7,813 nt of DNA from Chlamydiia bacterium (GTDB lineage Bacteria > Chlamydiota > Chlamydiia > Chlamydiales > SM23-39): contig JACQAR010000061.1 in the NCBI GenBank assembly GCA_016194825.1, positions 1-7,813 of the forward strand, read 5' to 3'. A program made the position numbers and the translations under genes. Below the pieces are notes generated by a model that worked only from the letters and a program-made list of their open reading frames with translations, was not told the origin of the DNA and did not search any database. Shown here in pieces: positions 1 through 6,379 of the stretch. Within the stretch, counting starts at the first letter, position 1, and every line of letters begins with the position of its first letter.

Positions 1-522
1 CGTCAGAGCGGCCATGTGGCCGTGCAAGTTACGGCTTCAGATGCAGCGACCATGGTCAAACAAGCAGAGGCGCTCTACAGCTTTTCCAATCGGATCCGCG
101 TCAAAGTGCCAGTCACAGGCGAAGGGCTCCAAGCCATCCGTATTGTGACTACTGCTAAAATCCCCGTCATCGCCACAGCTGTGGTAGCCGTCCCGCAAGT
201 CTTGTTTGCAGCATTGGCGGGAGCAACCTACATCGCTCCCTATTATTCCCGGATGTGCGAGGATGATATGAATGGAACAGAGATCCTCAATGCCATGTTA
301 CGGCTGATTGAAAGATACGGATTCCCAGCAAAATTACTGGTCTCTTCTCTCCAATCCAAAGAGCAGGTCGAAGAGTGCGCAGCACTGGGAGCTCACGCCA
401 TCACGATCCACGAAAAAACGCTCAAGGAACTCGTCGATGATCATCCCTCGACGCAAGATAGCCTCCATCGTTTTTCCAAAGATTGGGAAAAAGCGGCTCC
501 GAGAAGAACTCTTCCCCTCTAA
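1..522 (+). CDS. fsa: Fructose-6-phosphate aldolase / TalC-type transaldolase family protein, 5' end outside window
   Basis: A class I aldolase of the small transaldolase family. FSA enzymes reversibly cleave fructose 6-phosphate into dihydroxyacetone and glyceraldehyde 3-phosphate in the cytoplasm; TalC enzymes do transaldolase chemistry. The frame is open from base 1, so about 50 N-terminal residues are missing and the full protein would be about 220 residues, the usual length. The Schiff-base lysine lies in VKVPVTGEG (codon 103-105). A Gln (codon 25-27, in VAVQVTA), a Thr (TAVV, codon 175-177) and a Tyr (APYYSR, codon 241-243) fall at exactly the spacing of E. coli FSA Gln59, Lys85, Thr109 and Tyr131. 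True transaldolases normally carry Glu and Phe at the Gln and Tyr positions, so aldolase activity is favoured. A GTG at 16 could be miscalled as the start, but family conservation continues upstream of it. The stop interlocks with that of the convergent hydrolase gene, and no terminator is visible between them. Confidence 0.85.
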   Translation, partial: RQSGHVAVQVTASDAATMVKQAEALYSFSNRIRVKVPVTGEGLQAIRIVTTAKIPVIATAVVAVPQVLFAALAGATYIAPYYSRMCEDDMNGTEILNAMLRLIERYGFPAKLLVSSLQSKEQVEECAALGAHAITIHEKTLKELVDDHPSTQDSLHRFSKDWEKAAPRRTLPL

Positions 523-2336
523 ATCTTCGGTTTAGCGGAAAAGGTGCCGTACGGCTGCATCAGGAGCACCTCTGATACCAAGCCATTGCTATCCAAGACA
601 AACCGCACATTATACCCCGTCTTCGCTTTGACGCTGAATTCATTTTCCGCTGTAGGAACCAGTTCATAAAGAGGCTGTCCTGGGATGGCGGCATGCAAAG
701 TGCCATTGCGTATATGGATATCGACAGTATAGCCGTAGATCTCATATTGGCCTGTAAATTGGCGCAAGTAAGCAAGAGTTTGTAGAGCGGGTTCTTGCTT
801 TTTGTGGAACACAATTTCTTTCACATTGGACTCAAAAGGGATCGCGACTTCTGCAATGTCCCCGCTGATGTTGGTGTGAAAAGAACATTTTGTCCCTGCT
901 AGAGAAATCAATTTTTGCTGCACATCTTCTGCAATCACAAATACATCATAATGCCAGTGTTCGAGAAGATAAGAAAAATCGTTTAAGGTCGCCTTTAACT
1001 TGCCGTTTTCCAGATCAATCGAGAGAACGCCATAACCGGGATGCTCATACTTGCCCACAAAATCGCTCAGAGAATGGGAAGGTTGGGTACCCGTTTTGCG
1101 CATTGGTTCGGCAGCACCGGGAGTACTATCGGCAAGATCCCTCGTTTTTTTGAGGCTCTCTAATCCCTCTTTGAGCCAATCCATAGCGGATAATTCGAGG
1201 ACAAGGTCTTGCACCTGGAAAGAGAGGAATCGAGGCAAAACAGAGAGATTTTTATTGGCAAGGATCACAATCCCTACATTTTCTCGCGGAAAGAAAGCGA
1301 CGACAGAGGTATATCCATCCACTCCCCCGTCATGGCTGACGAGATAACGCCCTCGATAAGAGCTGATGTTCCATCCAATGCCATAGGAATAAAAAGAGAT
1401 ATCTTGCACTTCTGGGGTTCCGCCAGTGATCACTTGCGGAATGAGCATTTCCTGCAGCGTCGAAGATTGAAGGAACTTCTGGTTGTTGAGTATCCCTTCG
1501 TTCAGATGAAGGCGAAGCCAAAGAGCGAGATCTTCGATATTGGAATTCATCGACCCCGCAGGCCCGATGATGGAAAAATCGCGGATGGTCATCGGTTCGA
1601 TTTTTTTTCCCTTTTCAATGTAGGGGATCGCGTGATCGCGTGACTGCTTCATCTTTTCAATGGAAAAGTTCGTTGCCTGCATCCCAAGCGGCTTTAAGAT
1701 TTTTGCCGTCACTAGATCTTCCCAGCTCTGATTCCCGATCTTTTCGAGCGCAATGCCTGCCGTTACATACATCAAGTTGTTATACAGATAGCGTTGGCGA
1801 AGATGGCAAGCGGGTTCGAGATATTGCAGTTTTTTCAATAGCTCATTGCGCTCCATGTTTGCGTTGTACCACAGAAAATCGTGGCGAGGGAGTCCAGAGC
1901 GGTGGGTCAGCACGTCGCGAAATGTGAGATGGTAGGTCACGTCGTAATTCCAAAGGCGCAAGTCGTGCAAGACGGTGAACACAGGGGTATCCCGACTCAA
2001 TTTCCCTTCATCCACAAACATACCAGCCAAAAAAGCGGTAAATGCTTTGGTACAGGAGCCAACGCCAAACAGCGTCTCCGTTGTCATGGGCAGCTTTTTC
2101 TCTAGATCGCGATAACCAAAGCCTTTGGCATACACCAGCTCGTGGTCCACGATGACACCGATAGCCAAGCCGGGGACTTGGTACTCTTTGAGAGCCTCTT
2201 CCACTTTGGGCTCAAATTCGGTCAGGACCGCTTGCGCTCGCTTTCCCTTCGGACTCAAGGAGTGAAACCAATCGAAAAGACCTGCCTGAACAGTAGTATA
2301 AATAGACAAAAAGAAGATAAGCCATAACCGGGCCAT
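519..2336 (-). CDS. Exported serine hydrolase, class C β-lactamase/penicillin-binding-protein-like, with tandem C-terminal domains
   Basis: A 605-residue protein. Residues 1-18 form a type I signal peptide ending VQA, so the enzyme should act in the periplasm or be secreted. Residues about 40-380 are the β-lactamase-like domain: the SxxK nucleophile motif is SCTK (Ser94, Lys97), the YxN motif is YNN (Tyr185-Asn187), and the KTG-equivalent box is HDG (335-337). HxG rather than KTG is common in the esterase, D-aminopeptidase and carboxypeptidase members, so the substrate cannot be deduced and antibiotic hydrolysis should not be assumed. Two DUF3471-like domains follow, starting DFVGKYEHPGYG (about 425) and QFTGQYEIYGYT (about 526). 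A linker around 398-420 is rich in Ser, Thr, Pro and Gly. The start is supported by AGAGAGGA (2343-2350) six bases upstream and by the signal peptide. All catalytic motifs are intact. It lies 66 bases behind the DUF3096 gene on the same strand and overlaps the aldolase gene by four bases at its 3' end. Confidence 0.88.
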   Translation of the reverse strand: MARLWLIFFLSIYTTVQAGLFDWFHSLSPKGKRAQAVLTEFEPKVEEALKEYQVPGLAIGVIVDHELVYAKGFGYRDLEKKLPMTTETLFGVGSCTKAFTAFLAGMFVDEGKLSRDTPVFTVLHDLRLWNYDVTYHLTFRDVLTHRSGLPRHDFLWYNANMERNELLKKLQYLEPACHLRQRYLYNNLMYVTAGIALEKIGNQSWEDLVTAKILKPLGMQATNFSIEKMKQSRDHAIPYIEKGKKIEPMTIRDFSIIGPAGSMNSNIEDLALWLRLHLNEGILNNQKFLQSSTLQEMLIPQVITGGTPEVQDISFYSYGIGWNISSYRGRYLVSHDGGVDGYTSVVAFFPRENVGIVILANKNLSVLPRFLSFQVQDLVLELSAMDWLKEGLESLKKTRDLADSTPGAAEPMRKTGTQPSHSLSDFVGKYEHPGYGVLSIDLENGKLKATLNDFSYLLEHWHYDVFVIAEDVQQKLISLAGTKCSFHTNISGDIAEVAIPFESNVKEIVFHKKQEPALQTLAYLRQFTGQYEIYGYTVDIHIRNGTLHAAIPGQPLYELVPTAENEFSVKAKTGYNVRFVLDSNGLVSEVLLMQPYGTFSAKPKI

Positions 2337-2371
2337 AGGAGATCCTCTCTAGTAAAAAATTTAGAGGGGAC

Positions 2372-2401
2372 ATTCTAAGCGATCTTGGCAAATTGAGGCA
2401 A
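2372..2401 (-). promoter_or_regulatory. Candidate σ70-type promoter for the serine hydrolase gene
   Basis: Read on the minus strand, TTGCCT (2396-2401) is followed after 18 bases by TAGAAT (2372-2377), matching four and five of the six consensus positions. Transcription would start near 2365, giving a leader of about 28 bases that contains the AGAGAGGA ribosome site. It lies directly behind the stop of the DUF3096 gene, so the hydrolase could have its own promoter as well as read-through from upstream. Predicted by eye only. Confidence 0.35.
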
Positions 2402-2402
2402 G

Positions 2403-2531
2403 CTATCCTATCAAGCCCAATATCCCAATAAGGATGAGATAGATCGCTATCACGTAATTTAAAATTTGAGGATAGACCAAGATAATGATCCCTGCGATGA
2501 GGGAAACAATAGGTGCCAGTACAAGCGTCAT
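2403..2531 (-). CDS. DUF3096-family two-helix membrane microprotein, 42 residues
   Basis: A short gene starting at the ATG complementary to 2529-2531 and ending in TAG (2403-2405). The protein begins MTLVLAPIVSLIAGIIILVY, turns at Pro21-Gln22, then continues ILNYVIAIYLILIGILGLIG. It is therefore almost entirely two transmembrane helices (about 5-20 and 24-41) joined by a tight turn. The pattern LIAGIIILVYPQILNYVIAIYLILIGILGL matches what I know of DUF3096, a family of roughly 40-50-residue bacterial proteins of unknown function, in length and in the position of the central Pro and the NY.(I/V)AIYLI stretch. The start is unusually well supported by AAAGGAGGT (2536-2544), an almost complete anti-16S match four bases before the ATG. 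It is divergent from brnQ copy 1 and lies 66 bases upstream of the serine hydrolase gene on the same strand. Its role is unknown, presumably in the inner membrane. Confidence 0.82.
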   Translation of the reverse strand: MTLVLAPIVSLIAGIIILVYPQILNYVIAIYLILIGILGLIG

Positions 2532-2535
2532 AGAG

Positions 2536-2544
2536 ACCTCCTTT
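2536..2544 (-). promoter_or_regulatory. Strong Shine-Dalgarno of the DUF3096 microprotein gene
   Basis: AAAGGAGGT on the minus strand lies four bases before the ATG. It is by far the strongest ribosome site in the window; several neighbouring genes have weak or no recognisable sites. It decides that this 42-codon frame is a real gene. Confidence 0.8.
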
Positions 2545-2580
2545 ATTTTCAAAGTTGCATTTTAGGCTTATTCGGTCTAG

Positions 2581-2586
2581 TATAAT
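2581..2586 (+). promoter_or_regulatory. Candidate -10 element of brnQ copy 1 (possibly leaderless)
   Basis: A perfect TATAAT ends only five bases before the brnQ ATG at 2592, so transcription would begin at or beside the start codon. No Shine-Dalgarno precedes the ATG, and a stop (2583-2585) in the same frame excludes a longer protein. No good -35 is found at 16-18 bases; TTGCAT (2555-2560) is 20 bases away. The 60-base divergent region (2532-2591) must also hold the promoter of the DUF3096 gene, for which the minus-strand TAAAAT (2559-2564) is a weak -10 candidate. Confidence 0.4.
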
Positions 2587-2591
2587 TAGCA

Positions 2592-3719
2592 ATGAAAAAC
2601 AAAATACTTGTTCTTTCCACCGGTCTGGCCATGTTCTCGATGTTCTTTGGCTCTGGGAACCTAGTTTTCCCTATCTTGGTGGGAAAAATGGCAGAAGGGC
2701 ATTTCGGCCTGGCCTCTCTGGGGATCCTACTGACAGGAGTCGTCGTCCCCTTTCTCGGCATTTTGGCCATGCTCCTTTTCAACGGAAATTCGAATGAATT
2801 TTTTAGCCGGCTGGGTAAGCCAGCTCTCTTTTGGTTCCCCCTGATCGCCCTTTCCCTCATGGGACCCTTTGGAGTCTTGGCTCGCTGCATCACTGTCGCC
2901 CATGGAGCCTTTCGACTGATCTTTGCTGACACCCCATTGTGGGCCTTTAGCATTGTGACCTGTGCTGCTCTCTTCTTTTTGGCCATCCGCAAAAACCGGA
3001 TTGTCCCGATATTGGGAACCCTTTTGACCCCCCTACTCCTCTTATCTTTGGCCGCTATCGTCTGGTTTGCGATCGAAGGCAATTCGATTCCAACGGAATC
3101 TGTCGTTTCGGGATGGGGAAGTCTCAAAGAGGGACTCTTGCAGGGGTATCAGACCATGGACCTCCTGGCTGCATTTTTCTTTTCGGCCTTCATCATTCGT
3201 CACTTACGAGAAAAAAATCAGGGATTGCCTACCTTCTTTAAAGCGGCCCTCATCGGCGCTTCCCTCTTGGCTGCCATCTATTTTTCCCTTGTCCTATTGG
3301 GAGCTATGTATGCCCCTATGCTGCACCAAGTGCCTCCCCAGGAAATGTTCGGATTCATCGCTCAAAAAGCGCTCGGGTCAGCCGCTGTACCTATCGTGTG
3401 TACCGCAGTGATTTTGGCCTGTATGACCACAGCCGTGGTCCTCACCTCTCTTTTTGCCGATTTCTTCCGCAAAGAGGTCGTAAAAGATAAAATTTCTCCT
3501 TCTCTCTCCTTAGTCATCACCTTGGGCATTGCCTGCCTAGTCTCTACCCTTGAATTCAGCGGTATTGCCAAAATCTTAGGCCCTCTCATGGAAATCATGT
3601 ATCCCGCCCTCATCACCTTGACCCTGTGTAATATTGCTTTCAAACTCTGGGGCTGGAAGCAGCTGAAAATGCCCACAGCCATCGCCGTCGTCTTAAAACT
3701 GATTAGCTCTGCAATATGA
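2592..3719 (+). CDS. brnQ: BrnQ-type branched-chain amino-acid carrier, copy 1
   Basis: A 375-residue cation-coupled carrier of the LIVCS family, expected in the inner membrane and importing Leu, Ile and Val; the Chlamydia trachomatis homologue is reported also to take up Met. Family motifs are intact: FSMFFGSGNLVFPILVG (residues 15-31), GYQTMDLLAAFFF (185-197) and LACMTTAVVLTSLF (275-288). I count ten to eleven hydrophobic segments (about 10-31, 38-63, 78-107, 115-131, 138-162, 190-204, 214-244, 263-291, 302-325, 332-352, 360-375). Many characterised BrnQ proteins are about 430-440 residues, so this one ends early, probably without the last helix; its paralogue at 4916-6058 is nearly the same length, so the short form seems genuine. 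The start at 2592 aligns with the paralogue. Its TGA overlaps the ATG of the next gene as ATGA (3716-3719), indicating translational coupling. Confidence 0.9.
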   Translation: MKNKILVLSTGLAMFSMFFGSGNLVFPILVGKMAEGHFGLASLGILLTGVVVPFLGILAMLLFNGNSNEFFSRLGKPALFWFPLIALSLMGPFGVLARCITVAHGAFRLIFADTPLWAFSIVTCAALFFLAIRKNRIVPILGTLLTPLLLLSLAAIVWFAIEGNSIPTESVVSGWGSLKEGLLQGYQTMDLLAAFFFSAFIIRHLREKNQGLPTFFKAALIGASLLAAIYFSLVLLGAMYAPMLHQVPPQEMFGFIAQKALGSAAVPIVCTAVILACMTTAVVLTSLFADFFRKEVVKDKISPSLSLVITLGIACLVSTLEFSGIAKILGPLMEIMYPALITLTLCNIAFKLWGWKQLKMPTAIAVVLKLISSAI

Positions 3720-4549
3720 GAGTGTGGATCGCCTCTTTATTTTTGCTGGGGACAGGCTGTGCGATGACGCAACCCATCACGAAATGGTGGGCGCCAATTG
3801 AAAAAGAGCACCATCTCAAAATCATTCGAGAAAGCCTCAGCCGGCCATCCGATCAATTTTCTCTCCACCTGATCCCCGTCGAAAACGGCTATGTACTCAA
3901 AGGGCATCGTCTTTCCCTGCACGACACCTATTTTCTGGCCACAATGGATGGAATCACAGGAGCTGTGGACATTCTGTATGAATTCGAGAATTTGCCTGAC
4001 GGCACTCTGAAGATCAAAACAGCCCAGGGAGCACCGCGCTATGCAGCTACTCTCCCGCATATAGAGCATGAAAAAGTGCTTGTCGGCAAACCAATCGATT
4101 ACGTATTAGTGCGCAAAAAAGATGTGACCTCAGCAGTCGCCACTTTCTTCCCCTATCGCTTGCAAACAGAAGGGCAGCACGGAGAGAGCCTTTTTCTGAC
4201 TGTTACCCATCCCATGCTCACCCGTTTTGCTCTTGAGGCAAAGGGGTTTGAGCCAGGCGAAGCCGTTCTCCTCACCCACCGCTCTGGAGACAAAAAAGAG
4301 ACAAAGACACTGACTGCAGACGCACAAGGAGAGATTGCCACTCCACTCAACCCGACTTTGTTAGGCAAACTAGGAGGACAGGCAACACTCACGCTGACTG
4401 GTATGAAAGGCTCTGTTCAGATAGAGTATCCGTGGGGAGGACAACTGGAAAATCAAACCTTTAAAAAATATAGAGCTTTCCCAATGGTATTCGTGACCCG
4501 CCTTCCTCAAACTAGCGAGACCCATTCCTATGCTCTGTCCCTGCTGTAG
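3716..4549 (+). CDS. Predicted lipoprotein or exported protein of unknown function
   Basis: A 277-residue protein I do not recognise. It starts MRVWIASLFLLGTGC, a short basic end plus a hydrophobic stretch ending at Cys15. This resembles a lipoprotein signal, although the -3 residue is Gly instead of the usual Leu, so lipidation is likely but not certain. No other hydrophobic stretch is long enough to span a membrane. Residues about 45-125 look like mixed β-strand. Residues about 155-245, with GFEPGEAVLLTHRSGDKK followed by TLTADAQGEIATPL, have the rhythm of an Ig-like β-sandwich as found in secreted proteins. The ATG lies inside the brnQ stop (ATGA) and has no clear Shine-Dalgarno, so it is probably translated by re-initiation. 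Its last 20 bases overlap the SEC-C gene. Cotranscription with a transporter suggests an envelope role, but nothing in the sequence proves one. Confidence 0.75.
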   Translation: MRVWIASLFLLGTGCAMTQPITKWWAPIEKEHHLKIIRESLSRPSDQFSLHLIPVENGYVLKGHRLSLHDTYFLATMDGITGAVDILYEFENLPDGTLKIKTAQGAPRYAATLPHIEHEKVLVGKPIDYVLVRKKDVTSAVATFFPYRLQTEGQHGESLFLTVTHPMLTRFALEAKGFEPGEAVLLTHRSGDKKETKTLTADAQGEIATPLNPTLLGKLGGQATLTLTGMKGSVQIEYPWGGQLENQTFKKYRAFPMVFVTRLPQTSETHSYALSLL

Positions 4550-4919
4550 CAAAAAAAATTACATCGATTGCTGCAAGCCCTATCACGACGGGCAAGAAGC
4601 GCCTAGCGCGCTGGCCCTCATGCGCTCGCGCTACAGCGCTTATGCGCTCGATCTTTCCGCTTATATTCTCCGTACCACACATCCTAAAAGCCCCTATTTC
4701 GAAAAAGATCGGAAAAAATGGCAAGAGAGTGTCCATCTCTTTAGCCAAACCACCCGCTTTCTGTCCCTAGAAATCCACGGATGGGGCGATGATTGGGTTT
4801 CATTCACCGCCCACCTCGAACAACAAGGCAAGAAAGTACTTCTCAAGGAAAAGAGCCATTTCGAAAAACTCCACGACAAATGGTTCTATCACTCAGCCCT
4901 TTCTCTTGACACCCTCTAA
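4530..4919 (+). CDS. ychJ: YchJ/UPF0225-family SEC-C motif protein
   Basis: A 129-residue cytoplasmic protein. It opens with a zinc-binding SEC-C motif, CPCCSKKNYIDCCKPYHDG, with metal ligands expected at Cys3, Cys5, Cys14 and Cys15; the Gly normally after the second Cys is replaced by Cys6. The YchJ middle domain follows: ALMRSRYSAYALDLSAYILR (residues about 28-47) and TTHP, then a β-rich part with WGDDWVSFTAHL and the closing KWFYHSA. E. coli YchJ is about 150 residues, with a second SEC-C at the C terminus that is absent here. The biochemical role of the family is unsettled; the same zinc motif occurs at the end of SecA, where it binds SecB and ribosomes. The start is fixed by the motif beginning at residue 3. 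The gene overlaps the preceding lipoprotein gene by 20 bases and its stop interlocks with that of the convergent brnQ copy 2 (CTAA, 4916-4919). Confidence 0.88.
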   Translation: MLCPCCSKKNYIDCCKPYHDGQEAPSALALMRSRYSAYALDLSAYILRTTHPKSPYFEKDRKKWQESVHLFSQTTRFLSLEIHGWGDDWVSFTAHLEQQGKKVLLKEKSHFEKLHDKWFYHSALSLDTL

Positions 4920-6058
4920 ACCATTCTCATGCACAGAGCCCCTGCTGTAAATCCTAGACTAAAAAATACAGGCGCCCTCACCGGCCAACGAGCGATATTG
5001 ACCAAACAGAGCACGATGAGTGCAGGATAGATCACATCGAGCAGAGGTGAGGCTAAACGCATGATCCCTTCAAATCCTAGTGTCGCTACCATTGCTGGCA
5101 TGCTCAGCGCAATCCCCAGAGAAGTTTTGGGCCCTATCTTTTCCTTAAAAAGATCATGCTGCAAAAAATGGGCAAAAACCGCTGCGAGAGAAATCGCCGT
5201 GGTGAGGCAGGCGAGAAAGACAATCGCGGAAGCGAGATAAGCACCAGATTCCCCGAGAACGTGGTACGAAAGCGCGCCTAGCAATGCCTCTGGCGGCAAA
5301 GAGGGGGAAAGATGCGCGCTATGATGTGCAGCCACCCACCCCAATCCAGCATAGCTGATGAGAAGTAAGAGTGCAGCGACAACACTGGCCCCAATCATGT
5401 TCTTAGAAAAATTCCCCTCCTGCTGGGATGTGCCCATCACATGAGGAATGATGAGCGTCGAAAAGAGGAGCGCTCCCAAAAGATCCATCATTTGGTACCC
5501 CCCTTTGAGTCCGTTTAGCGCCAAAGTCCAGCTGCTTGCGACGGGCTGCACCGGATCAGGAGCGCCTCTCAATCCCGCAATCACCAATAACGCTAAGACC
5601 AAGAGGAGCACAGGGGTCAAGATGATCCCTAGCAAAGAGATAATCCGCTGCGCTCGATAGGTAAGAGCAAAGACCAAAGCACAGAGTAAGACGCTGCATA
5701 GCTCCAAAGAAATGGGTAAAATCATGGTGATGCTGGCATGCATGAGAGTAAATAGGCGAGAAATCACGATCGGTCCCATGATTATGTTGAGGAGAAAAAG
5801 ACAGATAAAGCCAGGCCCTTCTCCCAAACGACGCAAAAATGCCCTGAGATCGCCTCGGTAATGCATCATCGCGATGAGACCTAAAAAAGGGAATAATACC
5901 CCCGAAATCCCAATCCCCAACAAAGCTACACCTACTTGCGTGCCTGCTTCTCGACCAATTAAGAGAGGGAATACGACATTGCCCGCCCCAAAAAACATCG
6001 AAAACAGAGCAAGCCCCGTAGAGAAAATCTGGATGAGCGGTTTGATCTTTGCAGACAT
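4916..6058 (-). CDS. brnQ: BrnQ-type branched-chain amino-acid carrier, copy 2
   Basis: A 380-residue inner-membrane carrier of the LIVCS family, paralogous to the protein at 2592-3719. Shared landmarks include FSTGLALFSMFFGAGNVVFPLLIG (split here at residues 12-25 and 26-35), PFLGLIAM (57-64), GGYQMMDLLGALLFSTLIIPH (186-206), FLACLTTAISLAAVFAHF (281-298) and DVIYPALIVLCLVNIA (341-356). The two proteins are clearly related but far from identical, so the duplication is old and substrate preferences may differ. Like its paralogue it is shorter than many BrnQ proteins. The start is supported by TAGGAGT (6064-6070) five bases upstream. I found no convincing -35/-10 pair in the gap upstream. It is convergent with the SEC-C gene, with interlocked stop codons and no terminator between them. 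Confidence 0.9.
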   Translation of the reverse strand: MSAKIKPLIQIFSTGLALFSMFFGAGNVVFPLLIGREAGTQVGVALLGIGISGVLFPFLGLIAMMHYRGDLRAFLRRLGEGPGFICLFLLNIIMGPIVISRLFTLMHASITMILPISLELCSVLLCALVFALTYRAQRIISLLGIILTPVLLLVLALLVIAGLRGAPDPVQPVASSWTLALNGLKGGYQMMDLLGALLFSTLIIPHVMGTSQQEGNFSKNMIGASVVAALLLLISYAGLGWVAAHHSAHLSPSLPPEALLGALSYHVLGESGAYLASAIVFLACLTTAISLAAVFAHFLQHDLFKEKIGPKTSLGIALSMPAMVATLGFEGIMRLASPLLDVIYPALIVLCLVNIARWPVRAPVFFSLGFTAGALCMRMV

Positions 6059-6379
6059 AAATAACTCCTATGGTTGCGAGCCAGTTGCAAAACTGCCTCT
6101 GTTCCCCTTTCCACCGGAGCTTCTTTTAGATCTGATTGATTTTAGTAGGGAAGTTCAGGTGGAAAAGGCATTTAACGCACGGAAAACGTGCAATACATTC
6201 CCACCGCGGTACACATCATGGTACCGGCACCCGCTCTGAAGAGATTGGTCGTTTGGTGGTTGTTTTGCATATTTTCTTTGCAAATGCCCTTGCACCTGAG
6301 CAAGGAATTTGGAACTCATGGTAACAAACTGTCCGAAAAAATGTCGATCAAAAATCACGAAAAAATTAATATATGCAAT
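6059..6379. other. Intergenic region of 321 bases without a convincing gene
   Basis: It separates brnQ copy 2 (leftward) from the broken sterol reductase gene (rightward) and should hold both promoters. Frames here are short or lack ribosome sites. The longest is a minus-strand frame reaching into the reductase start (6155-6418); I do not recognise its product and it has no clear Shine-Dalgarno. Sequence on the plus strand is open in the reductase frame from 6188, but it does not resemble the N terminus of that family. The region has several short perfect hairpins (listed separately) and an imperfect inverted pair, CCTTTCCACC (6106-6115) with GGTGGAAAAGG (6159-6169). It could be a structured leader, a small RNA, or remains of a decayed element. 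Confidence 0.5.
6177..6305. repeat. Cluster of short perfect inverted repeats (hairpins)
   Basis: Four perfect stems lie close together: GCACG-GAAAA-CGTGC (6177-6191), CGGTAC-8 bases-GTACCG (6207-6226), TTTGCA-9 bases-TGCAAA (6264-6284) and CCTTGC-ACCTGA-GCAAGG (6288-6305). A fifth, CAGTT-GCAA-AACTG, lies at 6082-6095. None is followed by a T-run, so they are not standard Rho-independent terminators. Three six-base stems in this space is several times the roughly half expected by chance, which is suggestive only. Confidence 0.4.

Noticed and set aside
1051..1643. Plus-strand open frames of about 98 and 144 codons inside the serine hydrolase gene
   Set aside because: They are antisense to an intact catalytic gene with all motifs present, and they show no family similarity.
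513..2370. 12-base inverted repeat TCCCCTCTAAAT (513-524) / ATTTAGAGGGGA (2359-2370) bracketing the serine hydrolase gene, as if it were a mobile unit
   Set aside because: One or two 12-base inverted matches are expected by chance in a window this size, the repeat does not extend, the left copy lies inside the aldolase stop region, and there is no transposase or target duplication.
2549..3127. 192-codon open frame on the minus strand opposite brnQ copy 1
   Set aside because: It is antisense to a well-supported membrane protein gene, has a composition typical of a shadow frame (rich in Lys, Arg and Pro), and has no ribosome site.
6188..6379. N-terminal extension of the sterol reductase back to 6188
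   Set aside because: The frame is open, but the extra residues do not resemble the family, and the start at 6380 already gives the normal distance to the first membrane helix.
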